Positions 6,225 to 12,886 are shown, counted from the stretch's first letter. The stretch: DNA of 15,359 nt from Syntrophobacteria bacterium (GCA_030145435.1 JAQYVQ010000142.1:1-15359); one strand, 5' to 3'. Notes: generated by a model from the sequence alone, not told the origin. Numbers and translations are program-made.

Positions 6225-6740
6225 TTACTCTTCACCTTGCCAGTAGCGTAGGGTCTCGCATTCATGCTCCATGGGCGGCAACGTCTCCAGCAACACTTGC
6301 TGTGACTTGTCGATCCGATCCTTGACGGCCACGCGCTCTCGCTGGAACTCGTTCTTCCGTCTCGCGGAGGTGGCCCTGTGGATCACCTTGTTGAGTTCCA
6401 CGAGCCTGTCCTCGTCTTGCTCGAGTTGGAGGGTCCACTTCTCCTTTTCTTCCGTCACCTTCTTCTGACACTCCTTATAATTGTCGACCGGTTCCGACGG
6501 ATCCTGGGTCGGTGCGTCAGAGGGTGGGGGAGCCGCCGGCGCCACGTTGACGGGATACTCGGGCAGATCCTGGACCTCGACCCGCTCCCGCTGAGAGGGG
6601 GGAACCCGTGTCAGGTCGTCCGTAAAATGCGTGTTCCCTTGCGCGTCCTGCCAACTGTAAAACGTCGCCTGGGACACTCGGGGAAACGCAAATGTAACCA
6701 GGGCCATTACAAATAACGCGATTATTCCGTAATACCTCAT
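6225..6740 (-). CDS. Secreted DUF4124-type protein with a coiled coil
   Basis: The 171-residue product begins with a signal peptide: basic MRYY, a hydrophobic stretch about 5-20, and a likely cut after SQA at 25. Directly after it is a short beta-rich segment, TFYSWQDAQGNTHFTDDL (26-43), the hallmark of DUF4124: an aromatic W-x-D-x-x-G-x-x-H/Y-x-(S/T)-D pattern. A proline-rich linker (66-84) leads to a highly charged helix (about 88-165) likely to form a coiled coil. Two cysteines, C91 and C161, bracket the helix and could form a disulfide in the periplasm. It is the first gene of the ldcA-hydrolase-mpl run. AAGGA lies upstream of ATG 6740. Its biochemical role is unknown; a cell-envelope function is suggested by context. 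Confidence 0.8.
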   Translation of the reverse strand: MRYYGIIALFVMALVTFAFPRVSQATFYSWQDAQGNTHFTDDLTRVPPSQRERVEVQDLPEYPVNVAPAAPPPSDAPTQDPSEPVDNYKECQKKVTEEKEKWTLQLEQDEDRLVELNKVIHRATSARRKNEFQRERVAVKDRIDKSQQVLLETLPPMEHECETLRYWQGEE

Positions 6741-6760
6741 GGTCAGGTCATCCTTTTTGC

Positions 6761-6838
6761 TCAAGGATCCTTCGTTTTCGTACCCGTGGCACGAGATCGT
6801 TCGATTCGGGCAGGGTTGTAGTTCAATTTGCGTGCCAT
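6761..6838 (-). CDS. Possible 25-residue basic small ORF or leader peptide
   Basis: A 26-codon frame starts at ATG 6838, begins MARKLNYNPAR and ends with TGA at 6761, 20 bp before the DUF4124-type start on the same strand. It has seven lysines or arginines and two acidic residues. The start codon lies in a 7-bp inverted repeat (CGTGCCA at 6831-6837, TGGCACG at 6787-6793), which would hide it in the transcript. There is no well-spaced Shine-Dalgarno sequence. The frame may be chance, a leader peptide, or a real small protein. Confidence 0.25.
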   Translation of the reverse strand: MARKLNYNPARIERSRATGTKTKDP

Positions 6839-6863
6839 CGCCCCGTTTTGGGGCGTCAGTATA
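6839..6863 (-). promoter_or_regulatory. Candidate -10 box and hairpin upstream of the ldcA-mpl operon
   Basis: On the minus strand TATACT (6858-6863) is a fair -10 box, but no convincing -35 lies 16-18 bp upstream. The MITE-like element begins only 28 bp away at 6892, so its insertion may have altered the native promoter. CGCCCC/GGGGCG (6839-6844 and 6850-6855) forms a 6-bp hairpin just downstream. Weak evidence. Confidence 0.25.
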
Positions 6864-6891
6864 GCCCAGAAGAACCACAAAAAGCGAATCC

Positions 6892-7076
6892 CTAGGAGGC
6901 TGTCCGAGAATTGCTTCGTTACGAGATTTCGAATGCGCCTGGTATGCAAGGAAGGGCCCGCAAAACCGCCGCAGGTGTGCTCGTTGCACATCGAGGACGG
7001 TTTTGTGGGCCCTGACACAGCAGGCCAGGATGCAGTCGGAATCGCAGTAGAAGGATATTCTCGGAACGCCTCCTAG
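6892..7076. mobile_element. 185-bp MITE-like hairpin element with terminal inverted repeats
   Basis: The ends are inverted repeats: GAGGCTGTCCGAGAAT (6896-6911) pairs with 7057-7072 at 14 of 16 positions. Both are flanked by CTAG (6892-6895 and 7073-7076), which could be a 4-bp target duplication. Internal arms GGGCCCGCAAAACCG (6954-6968) and CGGTTTTGTGGGCCC (6998-7012) pair at 14 of 15, with further partial pairing between, so the whole element folds into one long hairpin. It encodes no transposase. The pattern is that of a non-autonomous miniature inverted-repeat element. The CTAG target fits the YTAR preference of some IS5-family elements, but the parent is not in the window. Confidence 0.7.
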
Positions 7077-7124
7077 ATCTTGCCCGCTCCGCCGGGGGGC
7101 CCCTTGCTCAGCGGACCAATCCAC

Positions 7125-7152
7125 TTGACAAATCCTCTCGAACTTCTAGAAT
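7125..7152 (+). promoter_or_regulatory. Sigma-70-type promoter of lgt-hisG
   Basis: A consensus -35 box TTGACA (7125-7130) and -10 box TAGAAT (7147-7152) are separated by 16 bp. Transcription would start near 7159, giving a leader of about 156 nt that includes the hairpins at 7170-7186 and 7210-7263 before lgt. Confidence 0.72.
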
Positions 7153-7169
7153 TCCATTAAGCTTTTTAC

Positions 7170-7186
7170 CCTGGGGCTGCCCCGGG
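7170..7186 (+). other. Small GC-rich hairpin near the 5' end of the lgt leader
   Basis: CCTGGGG (7170-7176) can pair with CCCCGGG (7180-7186) through seven base pairs including one G-U, around a CTG loop. It lies about 11 nt after the predicted transcription start. No T-run follows, so it is not an obvious terminator. It may protect the 5' end or be chance. Confidence 0.3.
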
Positions 7187-7209
7187 TCCTCAATGGGCAA
7201 AACCTAAAG

Positions 7210-7263
7210 GGGCTGTTGCCCAAAAAACCAATGAGCTGTGGAGTCCCATTTGGGCAACAGCCC
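7210..7263. repeat. 54-bp palindromic element in the lgt leader
   Basis: GGGCTGTTGCCCAAA (7210-7224) and TTTGGGCAACAGCCC (7249-7263) are perfect 15-bp reverse complements around a 24-nt loop. The right end read on the minus strand matches the outer end of the element at 671-690 at all but one base over its first 20. TAAAG occurs immediately before the element (7205-7209) and again one base after it (7265-7269), a possible target duplication. In the lgt transcript it would form a very stable hairpin between the promoter and the ribosome-binding site at 7297-7304. Confidence 0.75.
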
Positions 7264-7314
7264 GTAAAGACAACGGATGGAGTTGTCGACCTTCCTGGAA
7301 GGAGAATCCCCCAC

Positions 7315-8112
7315 ATGCATCCGATTCTTGTCCAGTTCTTTGGATTCAGTATCCACTCTTACGGTGCCATGCTCGCCATCGGCTTCGTTGTGGGAATCAG
7401 CCTGGCCGCCCGGGAGGCCGTCCGGACGGACGTGGACCCCGAGAAGGTGCTCAATCTGGCCTTCTGGATACTCGTCAGTTCGATCATCGGGTCCCGCCTG
7501 TTCCACTGCATGGTTTTCTACCCCCAGTACATCAAAGATCCTTTGAGTATTCTCAAGCTGTGGGAGGGCGGCCTGGTCTTCTACGGTGGATTCCTGGGGG
7601 CGCTTCTGGCCGGCTTCTTCTACTGCCGTGTTCAGAAGCTCAACTACTGGGAAATCGCCGACATCTTCATGCCCTCGGTCATGTTCGGGTTGGTCTTCGG
7701 CCGCATCGGTTGCACGATGGCAGGCTGTTGTTTCGGGAAGGCATGCGGTCCGGATTTTGCGCTCGGGATCACGTTTGACAACCCTCTCGGGCTGGGGGTG
7801 AAGAACACACCCCTCTACCCTACGCAGCTGATCTCGGCGATCAATGGGTTCTTGATCTTCCTCACCCTTTGGCTCTACCGGGAGAAGAAGAGATTTCACG
7901 GAGAATTGGTTGCCATCTGTCTGATCGTTTATGGGATCACCCGCTCATTGATCGAAATCCTCCGAGAGGACCCGAGGGGCTTTCTCCACCTGGGACCTCT
8001 CCTCCTCTCTGAATCACAGGTCGTCAGCGTATTCATGTTTCTCTTTGCCGCTTACGTGCTGATATGGGTACGCCCAAAACAATACCTCTCCCCTCAACAA
8101 CAGAGCAGTTAA
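7315..8112 (+). CDS. lgt: Prolipoprotein diacylglyceryl transferase Lgt
   Basis: Lgt transfers diacylglycerol from phosphatidylglycerol to the lipobox cysteine of prolipoproteins, the first step of lipoprotein maturation in the inner membrane. The 265-residue product has about seven hydrophobic membrane segments. Family motifs are WEGGLVFYGG (83-92), the signature FGRIGC (128-133) running into AGCCFGK (136-142), YPTQ (168-171), and the arginine-rich RSLIEILREDPRG (210-222). The cysteine-rich GRIGCTMAGCCFGKACG replaces the enterobacterial GRIGNFINGE. ATG 7315 is chosen because GGAAGGAG lies ten bases upstream and because MHPILVQFFGFSIHSYG is the normal family start. hisG follows after 15 bp, so the two are likely co-transcribed although they share no pathway. 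Confidence 0.97.
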   Translation: MHPILVQFFGFSIHSYGAMLAIGFVVGISLAAREAVRTDVDPEKVLNLAFWILVSSIIGSRLFHCMVFYPQYIKDPLSILKLWEGGLVFYGGFLGALLAGFFYCRVQKLNYWEIADIFMPSVMFGLVFGRIGCTMAGCCFGKACGPDFALGITFDNPLGLGVKNTPLYPTQLISAINGFLIFLTLWLYREKKRFHGELVAICLIVYGITRSLIEILREDPRGFLHLGPLLLSESQVVSVFMFLFAAYVLIWVRPKQYLSPQQQSS

Positions 8113-8127
8113 AAGGCAACCCCCGTC

Positions 8128-8997
8128 ATGAAACTAAGACTCGGTCTCCCGAAGGGGAGCTTACAGCAGGCTACGTTTCAACTGTTCAAAAAGGCAGGCT
8201 ATACCCTGAGCGTCAGTGAGCGATCCTACTTTCCGGACGTGGATGACCCGGAGATCTCGTGCCTCCTGATCCGGGCGCAGGAGATGGCCAGGTATGTCCA
8301 GGACGGCGTTCTTGACGTGGGTCTGACAGGCAAGGACTGGGTCCTCGAGCATGGGGCCAGCGTCAAGGAGGTCGCCTCCCTGCTCTACGCCAAGGCAGGC
8401 TTCCGGCCTGTCCGGTGGGTGCTGGCCGTGCCCGCGAACTCCCGCATTCGAAGCGTGGAGGATCTGGAAGGAAAGCGTGTGGCCACGGAACTGGTCCAGT
8501 ACACGAAGCGCTACCTGAAAGAACGAGGCATCAAGGCGGTCGTGGAATTCTCCTGGGGAGCCACCGAAGTCAAGCCCCCCACCCTTGCGGACGCAATCGT
8601 AGAACTGACCGAAACCGGAACCACGCTCAAGGCACACAACCTGAGGATCGTCGAGACCATCCTCGAATCGACCACCGTCTTGATCGCCAACCGCGAGTCC
8701 TGGAAGGACCCCGCCAAGAAGGAAAAGATCCAGAACCTGGCCCTTCTCCTTCAAGCAGCCATCGAGGCGGAGCACAAGGTCGGGTTGAAGATGAATGTTC
8801 CCCGAAAGGCCATGGAGAGCGTCCTCGCGGCTCTTCCCGCCCTCCACACGCCGACCGTCTCTCCCTTGAGCGACGAAGGCTGGTGCAGCGTGGAAGTCAT
8901 CCTTGCGGAGAAGGATGCAAGGGACCTGATTCCACAGTTGAAACGAAAGGGCGCTTCAGGGATCTTCGAGTATCCCCTCAATAAGCTGGTGTACTAG
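8128..8997 (+). CDS. hisG: ATP phosphoribosyltransferase, long form
   Basis: HisG joins ATP and PRPP to form phosphoribosyl-ATP, the committed step of histidine synthesis, and is inhibited by histidine. At 289 residues (E. coli 299) it is the long form that works without HisZ. It has the two catalytic lobes, with LGLPKGSL at 5-12 and the PRPP-binding signature ETGTTLKAHNL at 162-172, and an ACT-like regulatory domain at about 215-289 (KMNVPRKAME ... SVEVILAEKDARDLIPQLKR). No other his gene is in view; it sits 15 bp after lgt and converges on a metallo-beta-lactamase gene across 262 bp. No histidine leader peptide is visible upstream, as expected for an internal operon gene. Confidence 0.97.
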   Translation: MKLRLGLPKGSLQQATFQLFKKAGYTLSVSERSYFPDVDDPEISCLLIRAQEMARYVQDGVLDVGLTGKDWVLEHGASVKEVASLLYAKAGFRPVRWVLAVPANSRIRSVEDLEGKRVATELVQYTKRYLKERGIKAVVEFSWGATEVKPPTLADAIVELTETGTTLKAHNLRIVETILESTTVLIANRESWKDPAKKEKIQNLALLLQAAIEAEHKVGLKMNVPRKAMESVLAALPALHTPTVSPLSDEGWCSVEVILAEKDARDLIPQLKRKGASGIFEYPLNKLVY

Positions 8998-9053
8998 CCG
9001 CCTAGTGGGATGACCTGGAAACATCCGTATGCTTCAGGAGAGTGCTGCCGGTC

Positions 9054-9155
9054 GGTACTGTCCTGGGTTCCCTCTCCGATTTGCTTGGGCTCCGTCTCTC
9101 CCTCCCCCTACAAAGTCGCCCGGCACAAATCTCCGACGGAACCCAGGACAGTACC
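9054..9155. repeat. 102-bp element with perfect 18-bp inverted repeats
   Basis: GGTACTGTCCTGGGTTCC (9054-9071) and GGAACCCAGGACAGTACC (9138-9155) are perfect reverse complements. ATTTG (9079-9083) and CAAAT (9126-9130) add inner pairing. It occupies the 262-bp gap between the convergent hisG and metallo-beta-lactamase genes. It may act as a transcription barrier for both. The CTGTCC core resembles the inner arm of the element at 671-766 (CTGTCCCCGAACT), so both may belong to REP-like families. No T-run and no coding sequence are present. Confidence 0.7.
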
Positions 9156-9259
9156 TAACAACTGGAACTCTTTCAGGGATACATGACGACGCTTTCCTAT
9201 CAACCCATTAGCCCAAACATTCCAGGGCCGCCCGGCCCCGCCCGTCCAGAGAGAAAGGA

Positions 9260-10012
9260 TCACAATTCCATTACTAAGCCGTCTTCCGCCAGCGTGATCG
9301 GCCCAGCGTAGTGGCGTTGGCAGGGCGTCAAGAGGTCCTGACCCCGGCACGCCGGATAGAAATGTGTGAGCAGCAGGCGACGACAGCGCGCCTGGCCCGC
9401 GATCCTTCCGGCCCCGGACGGGGTCAGGTGTCCGGGTCGCTCCTCCCCCTCCGGAAAGGAGCACTCCAGGACGAGAAGATCCGCGTCCTTCGCGAAGACC
9501 GCGAGTTCGTCGCAATACTCCGTGTCCCCTGAATAGACGAGACGCTTTCCACTCCCATCCTTGATTTCGTAGGCGATGGCGGCCGGACCGTGCCGGACGG
9601 AACAGGCGCTCACAAGGACATCTTTGAGCGACGACGAGCCTGACGGGAGGATCTTCTCTTCCCGTGGGTACCCTTCCGCCGCGACCCACGGGCCGTAGGT
9701 GGTCTCGAGGTCCCTCAGGAACTCGAGCAATCCTGTCGGGCCGAAGAGGGACAGGGCCCCTTCTCGCGGCCACTCCGGGTTGCGAAAGGCGAACAGCAAA
9801 GGAACGAGATCCCCCGTGTGGTCCGGGTGCAGATGACTGAGCAGGACGCCGTCCACACATCTCACCTCGATCCCGAACCGAGCCGCTCGATAGAGCGATC
9901 CGGATCCCAGGTCCAGGAACAGCAGGGTGTCGCCGGAACGCACAGCGATCCCCGGCGAACCTCTCTCCTTGTCCGGGATCGCCGTCCCGGACCCCAAGAC
10001 CGTGATTTCCAT
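9260..10012 (-). CDS. RNase Z-like metallo-beta-lactamase-fold hydrolase
   Basis: The 250-residue protein starts MEITVLGSGTAIPDKERGSP, the N-terminus typical of ribonuclease Z/ElaC-like proteins. The metal site is complete: HLHPDH at 60-65, H141 (VRHGP), D163 (SGDTEYC) and H217 (LLTHFYP), with HLTPSGAG at 195-202. True RNase Z (tRNA 3'-end processing) is about 300 residues with a flexible tRNA-binding arm. I see no such arm here, so a related phosphodiesterase role is equally possible. The start is ATG 10012, behind AGGGGGAGG five bases away; longer in-frame starts lack this support. It diverges from the 186-residue orphan across 86 bp. Fold and metal site are secure; the substrate is not. 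Confidence 0.88.
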   Translation of the reverse strand: MEITVLGSGTAIPDKERGSPGIAVRSGDTLLFLDLGSGSLYRAARFGIEVRCVDGVLLSHLHPDHTGDLVPLLFAFRNPEWPREGALSLFGPTGLLEFLRDLETTYGPWVAAEGYPREEKILPSGSSSLKDVLVSACSVRHGPAAIAYEIKDGSGKRLVYSGDTEYCDELAVFAKDADLLVLECSFPEGEERPGHLTPSGAGRIAGQARCRRLLLTHFYPACRGQDLLTPCQRHYAGPITLAEDGLVMEL

Positions 10013-10040
10013 TTGCGCCTCCCCCTGCTTCATATCTGAA

Positions 10041-10069
10041 TTGTGCGCTTCCTGTCCCAGTGGTAGACT
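10041..10069 (+). promoter_or_regulatory. Weak candidate promoter of the 186-residue orphan
   Basis: TTGTGC (10041-10046) and TAGACT (10064-10069) lie 17 bp apart in the 86-bp divergent gap. The -35 matches consensus at 3 of 6 and the -10 at 4 of 6. Only the spacing and position support it. Confidence 0.3.
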
Positions 10070-10098
10070 GAATAAGTTCACACAATGGGGCCCTGCGG

Positions 10099-10659
10099 AT
10101 GGCAAAGATAAAGAGCACCCTCGACTTGATCATGGAAAAGACAAAGCATCTCTCCCTGAACACAGAGGAGAAAGACGCGCTCGAGCAGCAGCAGTTGAAC
10201 CAGCGGGTGCAGACCCCCCTGGTGCTATACCTGAAGGGAGAAAGAGATGCGAACTATCTCGCCCATGAGCTGGACCTGTTACCTCCCGAGACGATCGAAG
10301 AAGGCAAGAGGCTCTGCCTGGAACTCCTGATGGACCGGCTCAGTCCGCTGGAAGACAACCAACGGATCCTTGCCGCCGTGGAGAAGCTCCTCGGCAAGGC
10401 CGGACGCGAACGCTGGGAGGAGACGATTACACCCATCGAAAGACGGTTCCGCGACGACCTCCGGAAGGCCCGCGGGGAGGCGGCCGATCGCTGCCGAGAG
10501 GCCCTTGCCGCGGCGGGTCTGAAAGGTCCTGCGGTCCTACCTCGCGTTGACGAAGAGGACCCGGCCTGGAAGGAAAAACAAGAAACACGCATCCAGGCCT
10601 TTCGCGCAAGCGTGAAAACGGACCTCCAGGATCCTCAAATCCCCACGGGCGACCCGTGA
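10099..10659 (+). CDS. Hypothetical charged helical protein (186 residues)
   Basis: I cannot name a family. The protein starts MAKIKSTLDLIMEKTKHLSL and is highly charged and predicted almost wholly helical, with no signal peptide or membrane segment. Residues about 80-150 are rich in E, K and R with heptad-like leucines and alanines (RRFRDDLRKARGEAADRC), suggesting a coiled coil. The last residues, PTGDP, are encoded by the first of two small hairpin repeats (10644-10658), so the native C-terminus may have been altered when the repeat arrived. The ribosome-binding site before ATG 10099 is poor (GGGG, then CCCTGCGG). It converges on the glyoxalase II-like gene. Consistent codon use and an undisturbed length support real coding. 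Confidence 0.7.
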   Translation: MAKIKSTLDLIMEKTKHLSLNTEEKDALEQQQLNQRVQTPLVLYLKGERDANYLAHELDLLPPETIEEGKRLCLELLMDRLSPLEDNQRILAAVEKLLGKAGRERWEETITPIERRFRDDLRKARGEAADRCREALAAAGLKGPAVLPRVDEEDPAWKEKQETRIQAFRASVKTDLQDPQIPTGDP

Positions 10660-10703
10660 AACTCCGCCCTACGGCTTATTAGATACCCACGGGCGACCCG
10701 TGG
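10644..10703. repeat. Tandem pair of small hairpin repeats
   Basis: Two copies of CCCACGGGCGACCCGTG occur 43 bp apart. The first (hairpin CACGGG-CGA-CCCGTG, 10644-10658) ends in the TGA stop of the 186-residue gene. The second (CCACGGG-CGA-CCCGTGG, 10687-10703) lies between the convergent genes. Each folds into a 6- to 7-bp stem with a CGA loop. Bidirectional transcription termination or RNA stabilisation are possible roles. Confidence 0.6.
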
Positions 10704-10723
10704 ATCCCTGCCCCTTTGGGTTG

Positions 10724-11392
10724 TTAAATGTAGTCGAAGTACATCTTCTCGATCACGTCGAAGTTCTTTTCCACCGCATCCGCCTCGAAGATCGGCTCCC
10801 CGTGGCCCGGCATCAGCATGGCAGGCTTCAGGGCCCGGCAGCGCTGAATGCTCTGCTTCAGCAGGTTGCCGTCGCCACCCGGGAAGTCCGTCCGCCCAAC
10901 ACCCTGGGCAAAGATGAGGTCCCCGCTGAAGAGGATTTTCGGCTCTTCCCAGAAGAGGCAGACCGAACCGGGGGAATGCCCGGGGGTGTGGATAACTTGA
11001 AAGCGCTCCCCGCCGATCAGCAGTTCGCCCTCCTCGAGGAAGAAATCAAAGCTCACTTCGGGCATGTCTATCCCCAGCATCTTGGCAAGATAGGGGCCCA
11101 TCTCCACAATGTATGCCTCTTCGTCCTTGTGGATCCCCACGCGGACCCCTTGTTTTCCCAGGGTGATACCGCCTTCCATGTGGTCCGGGTGCCCGTGAGT
11201 AAGGATGACGCTATTCACATCCCCCTGCTGAACACCATCCTCCTCCATGGATTGGTAGAGTTGGGGGAGGAAGGCCTCCAGCCCGGGATCGATCAGGCAG
11301 ACCGCTTCCTCGGTTCGAATCACGTAGGAATTGCCGTTGTTCGCCCGATAGTCCCTCCAAGGGTAGGCGAAGAGCTTTTCGTTTATCTTCAT
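10724..11392 (-). CDS. Glyoxalase II-like metallo-beta-lactamase-fold hydrolase
   Basis: The 222-residue cytoplasmic protein carries the full two-metal site of the fold: THGHPDH at 65-71, H139 in HTPGHSPGS, D158 in SGDLIFA, and H197 in MPGHG. VGRTDFPGGD (165-174) is typical of the small glyoxalase II-like group (YcbL-type), which hydrolyse thioesters such as S-lactoylglutathione. The family is functionally broad and the substrate cannot be set from sequence. The start is ATG 11392 behind AAAGGAG. It is the last of three minus-strand genes, 37 bp after the HD-domain gene, and ends 20 bp from the hairpin pair at 10644-10703. Confidence 0.88.
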   Translation of the reverse strand: MKINEKLFAYPWRDYRANNGNSYVIRTEEAVCLIDPGLEAFLPQLYQSMEEDGVQQGDVNSVILTHGHPDHMEGGITLGKQGVRVGIHKDEEAYIVEMGPYLAKMLGIDMPEVSFDFFLEEGELLIGGERFQVIHTPGHSPGSVCLFWEEPKILFSGDLIFAQGVGRTDFPGGDGNLLKQSIQRCRALKPAMLMPGHGEPIFEADAVEKNFDVIEKMYFDYI

Positions 11393-11429
11393 GATGCACT
11401 CCTTTGCGCTTTTCCTTCTTACGTTCCGG

Positions 11430-12854
11430 TCAGATGTTCGTGGTCAGTGTATCCGCAGGGGCGAACTCGAAGATCTTGTGGAAGGCGGAGGCAATCTCCC
11501 TATCATACTCATGGCTCAGAGTAAAGATTCTGCACTGGATCACGCGAACCGGGATGAATCGGAAAAGCTCCTTCAGGATTTCCGTCTCGATCTTGTTGCT
11601 CGATTCGTTGTAGATGTAGATTTGTGCATCCCCCATGCGCAAGGGGTTGATCGGCCTCGCGTCCAAATGGGCCAGGTCGACACGGAAGTGAATCCTTTTC
11701 AGATGTCGTGGCAGATTCGATCGGAGCCTCTCCTCGAGGAGCTGCGGGTCCTGGACCATCCCGAAGATCTTCGGGTCATCATAATCGGCAAGGGAGAAGG
11801 TATACTCGTACGCCCTTTTCCATCGGGGTTTCCTGTGCAGGATGCTCTGCCACTTCTTGCCCAGTCGCTTCTCTTCCGGATCCTTCCCCTGCGTGGCCCA
11901 CCGGTTGACCTCCTCGAGGAGGAACCAGTCCGTCAGCCTCTCGTAGGCATCCAGGTTCTTGGTCGGCTCGTACGGGAAGAGACGTTCAAGGGTCGGCCGG
12001 AAGATCTCCTTCAGATGCAGGTCGATGGCCCGCGTGGTCCTGTGGAAGTACATGTTCATGTAGAGATACATCCTTGCATTCAGGAATCGCACCAGCGCCG
12101 CCACCCCGGAATGGTGCAGGGTCATCCCCTTGGGGGAGAAAAACGTGTAGTAGATCAACCGGTCCACATCCACAAGGTCGGTCGAGACCCCCGCCATATA
12201 GGAATCCCGAAGTACATAGTCCAGGTTGTCTGCCGTGTAGATCCCGGAGAAGACAGGGCTCAGTGCAAGCAACCAGGAAGGGACCTCGTCCTTCTGCGGC
12301 TCCGAGGGTCGCTTGACGAGAAAGGCCACGTAGGCCGGATCCAGCGTTTCGTTCTCTTTGAGCTTACCGATCGGGCTGCGACGGATCCGACGAATCAGGT
12401 ACGCCAGCTTCTGCTGCACGATCGCCTGGCTGATATCCTCGTGAGTGATTCCATAGCCCTGCAGGAAATGGGTATCGAAGAAATGGCTGAAGGGCCCGTG
12501 GCCCAGGTCGTGAAGAAGACCTGTCAGGCGTAATAGCTCTTCCACGTAGGCCTCGGAGGGCACATCGGGAAAGCATTTCTTCAGCGTGGGATACAACTGT
12601 CGGGCAAACCGGCCTGCGAGGAACATGGCGCCCAGGGAGTGTTGAAACCGGCTGTGTTCGGCCGAGGGATAGACCCAGAGCGCACTCTGCACCTGATGGA
12701 TCCGACGCAGTCTCTGTACCCACGGATGGTCCAGGATGTCTTTCTCGGTCGTCTCGTCCGGACGTTCCTCGGTGTGGGTGGTATACTGCATGTACCCGTG
12801 GATCGGGTCATTAATGAGGCTGATTCCCTTGTAAGGAGAAATGTTCTGTGCCAT
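11430..12854 (-). CDS. HD-domain phosphohydrolase, dNTPase/YwfO-SAMHD1 type
   Basis: The 474-residue protein has the H..HD..D metal-binding set of the HD superfamily: H72 in SRFQHSLG, H115-D116 in LLHDLGHGPFSH, and D209 in TADNLDYVLRDS. The opening NDPIHGYMQ (15-23), VQRLRRIHQ and the HDLGHGPFSH signature place it with the SAMHD1/YwfO-like dNTP triphosphohydrolase branch, not with cyclic-di-GMP HD-GYP enzymes. The C-terminal half is helical and probably an oligomerisation or allosteric region. ATG 12854 is chosen over an upstream in-frame start because GGAG lies about 7 nt before it and NISPYKGISLINDPIHGY is the usual N-terminus. It lies between the alpha/beta hydrolase (32-bp gap) and the glyoxalase II-like gene (37-bp gap). 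dNTP hydrolysis is inferred and not proven. Confidence 0.87.
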   Translation of the reverse strand: MAQNISPYKGISLINDPIHGYMQYTTHTEERPDETTEKDILDHPWVQRLRRIHQVQSALWVYPSAEHSRFQHSLGAMFLAGRFARQLYPTLKKCFPDVPSEAYVEELLRLTGLLHDLGHGPFSHFFDTHFLQGYGITHEDISQAIVQQKLAYLIRRIRRSPIGKLKENETLDPAYVAFLVKRPSEPQKDEVPSWLLALSPVFSGIYTADNLDYVLRDSYMAGVSTDLVDVDRLIYYTFFSPKGMTLHHSGVAALVRFLNARMYLYMNMYFHRTTRAIDLHLKEIFRPTLERLFPYEPTKNLDAYERLTDWFLLEEVNRWATQGKDPEEKRLGKKWQSILHRKPRWKRAYEYTFSLADYDDPKIFGMVQDPQLLEERLRSNLPRHLKRIHFRVDLAHLDARPINPLRMGDAQIYIYNESSNKIETEILKELFRFIPVRVIQCRIFTLSHEYDREIASAFHKIFEFAPADTLTTNI

Positions 12855-12886
12855 GGCACTCCAAACGGTTGCTTCGGTCTTAAGGA

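Noticed and set aside
6786..6838. tRNA-like segment (TGTAGTTCAATT and TTCGATTC on the plus strand, 7-bp closing stem)
   Set aside because: The D-arm-like and T-arm-like pieces are in the wrong order and there is no anticodon arm or CCA end; the span is too short for a tRNA.
6892..7263. CRISPR array or tandem spacer structure among the short repeats
   Set aside because: The repeats are inverted and unrelated in size, without regular spacing or unique spacers, and no cas gene is present.
9225..9238. GGGCCG-CC-CGGCCC palindrome as a terminator for the metallo-beta-lactamase gene
   Set aside because: The two-base loop is too tight for the full stem and no T-run follows on either strand.
11391..12533. 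380-codon plus-strand frame antisense to the HD-domain gene
   Set aside because: Shadow of the HD gene; the minus-strand protein has the full H-HD-D set.
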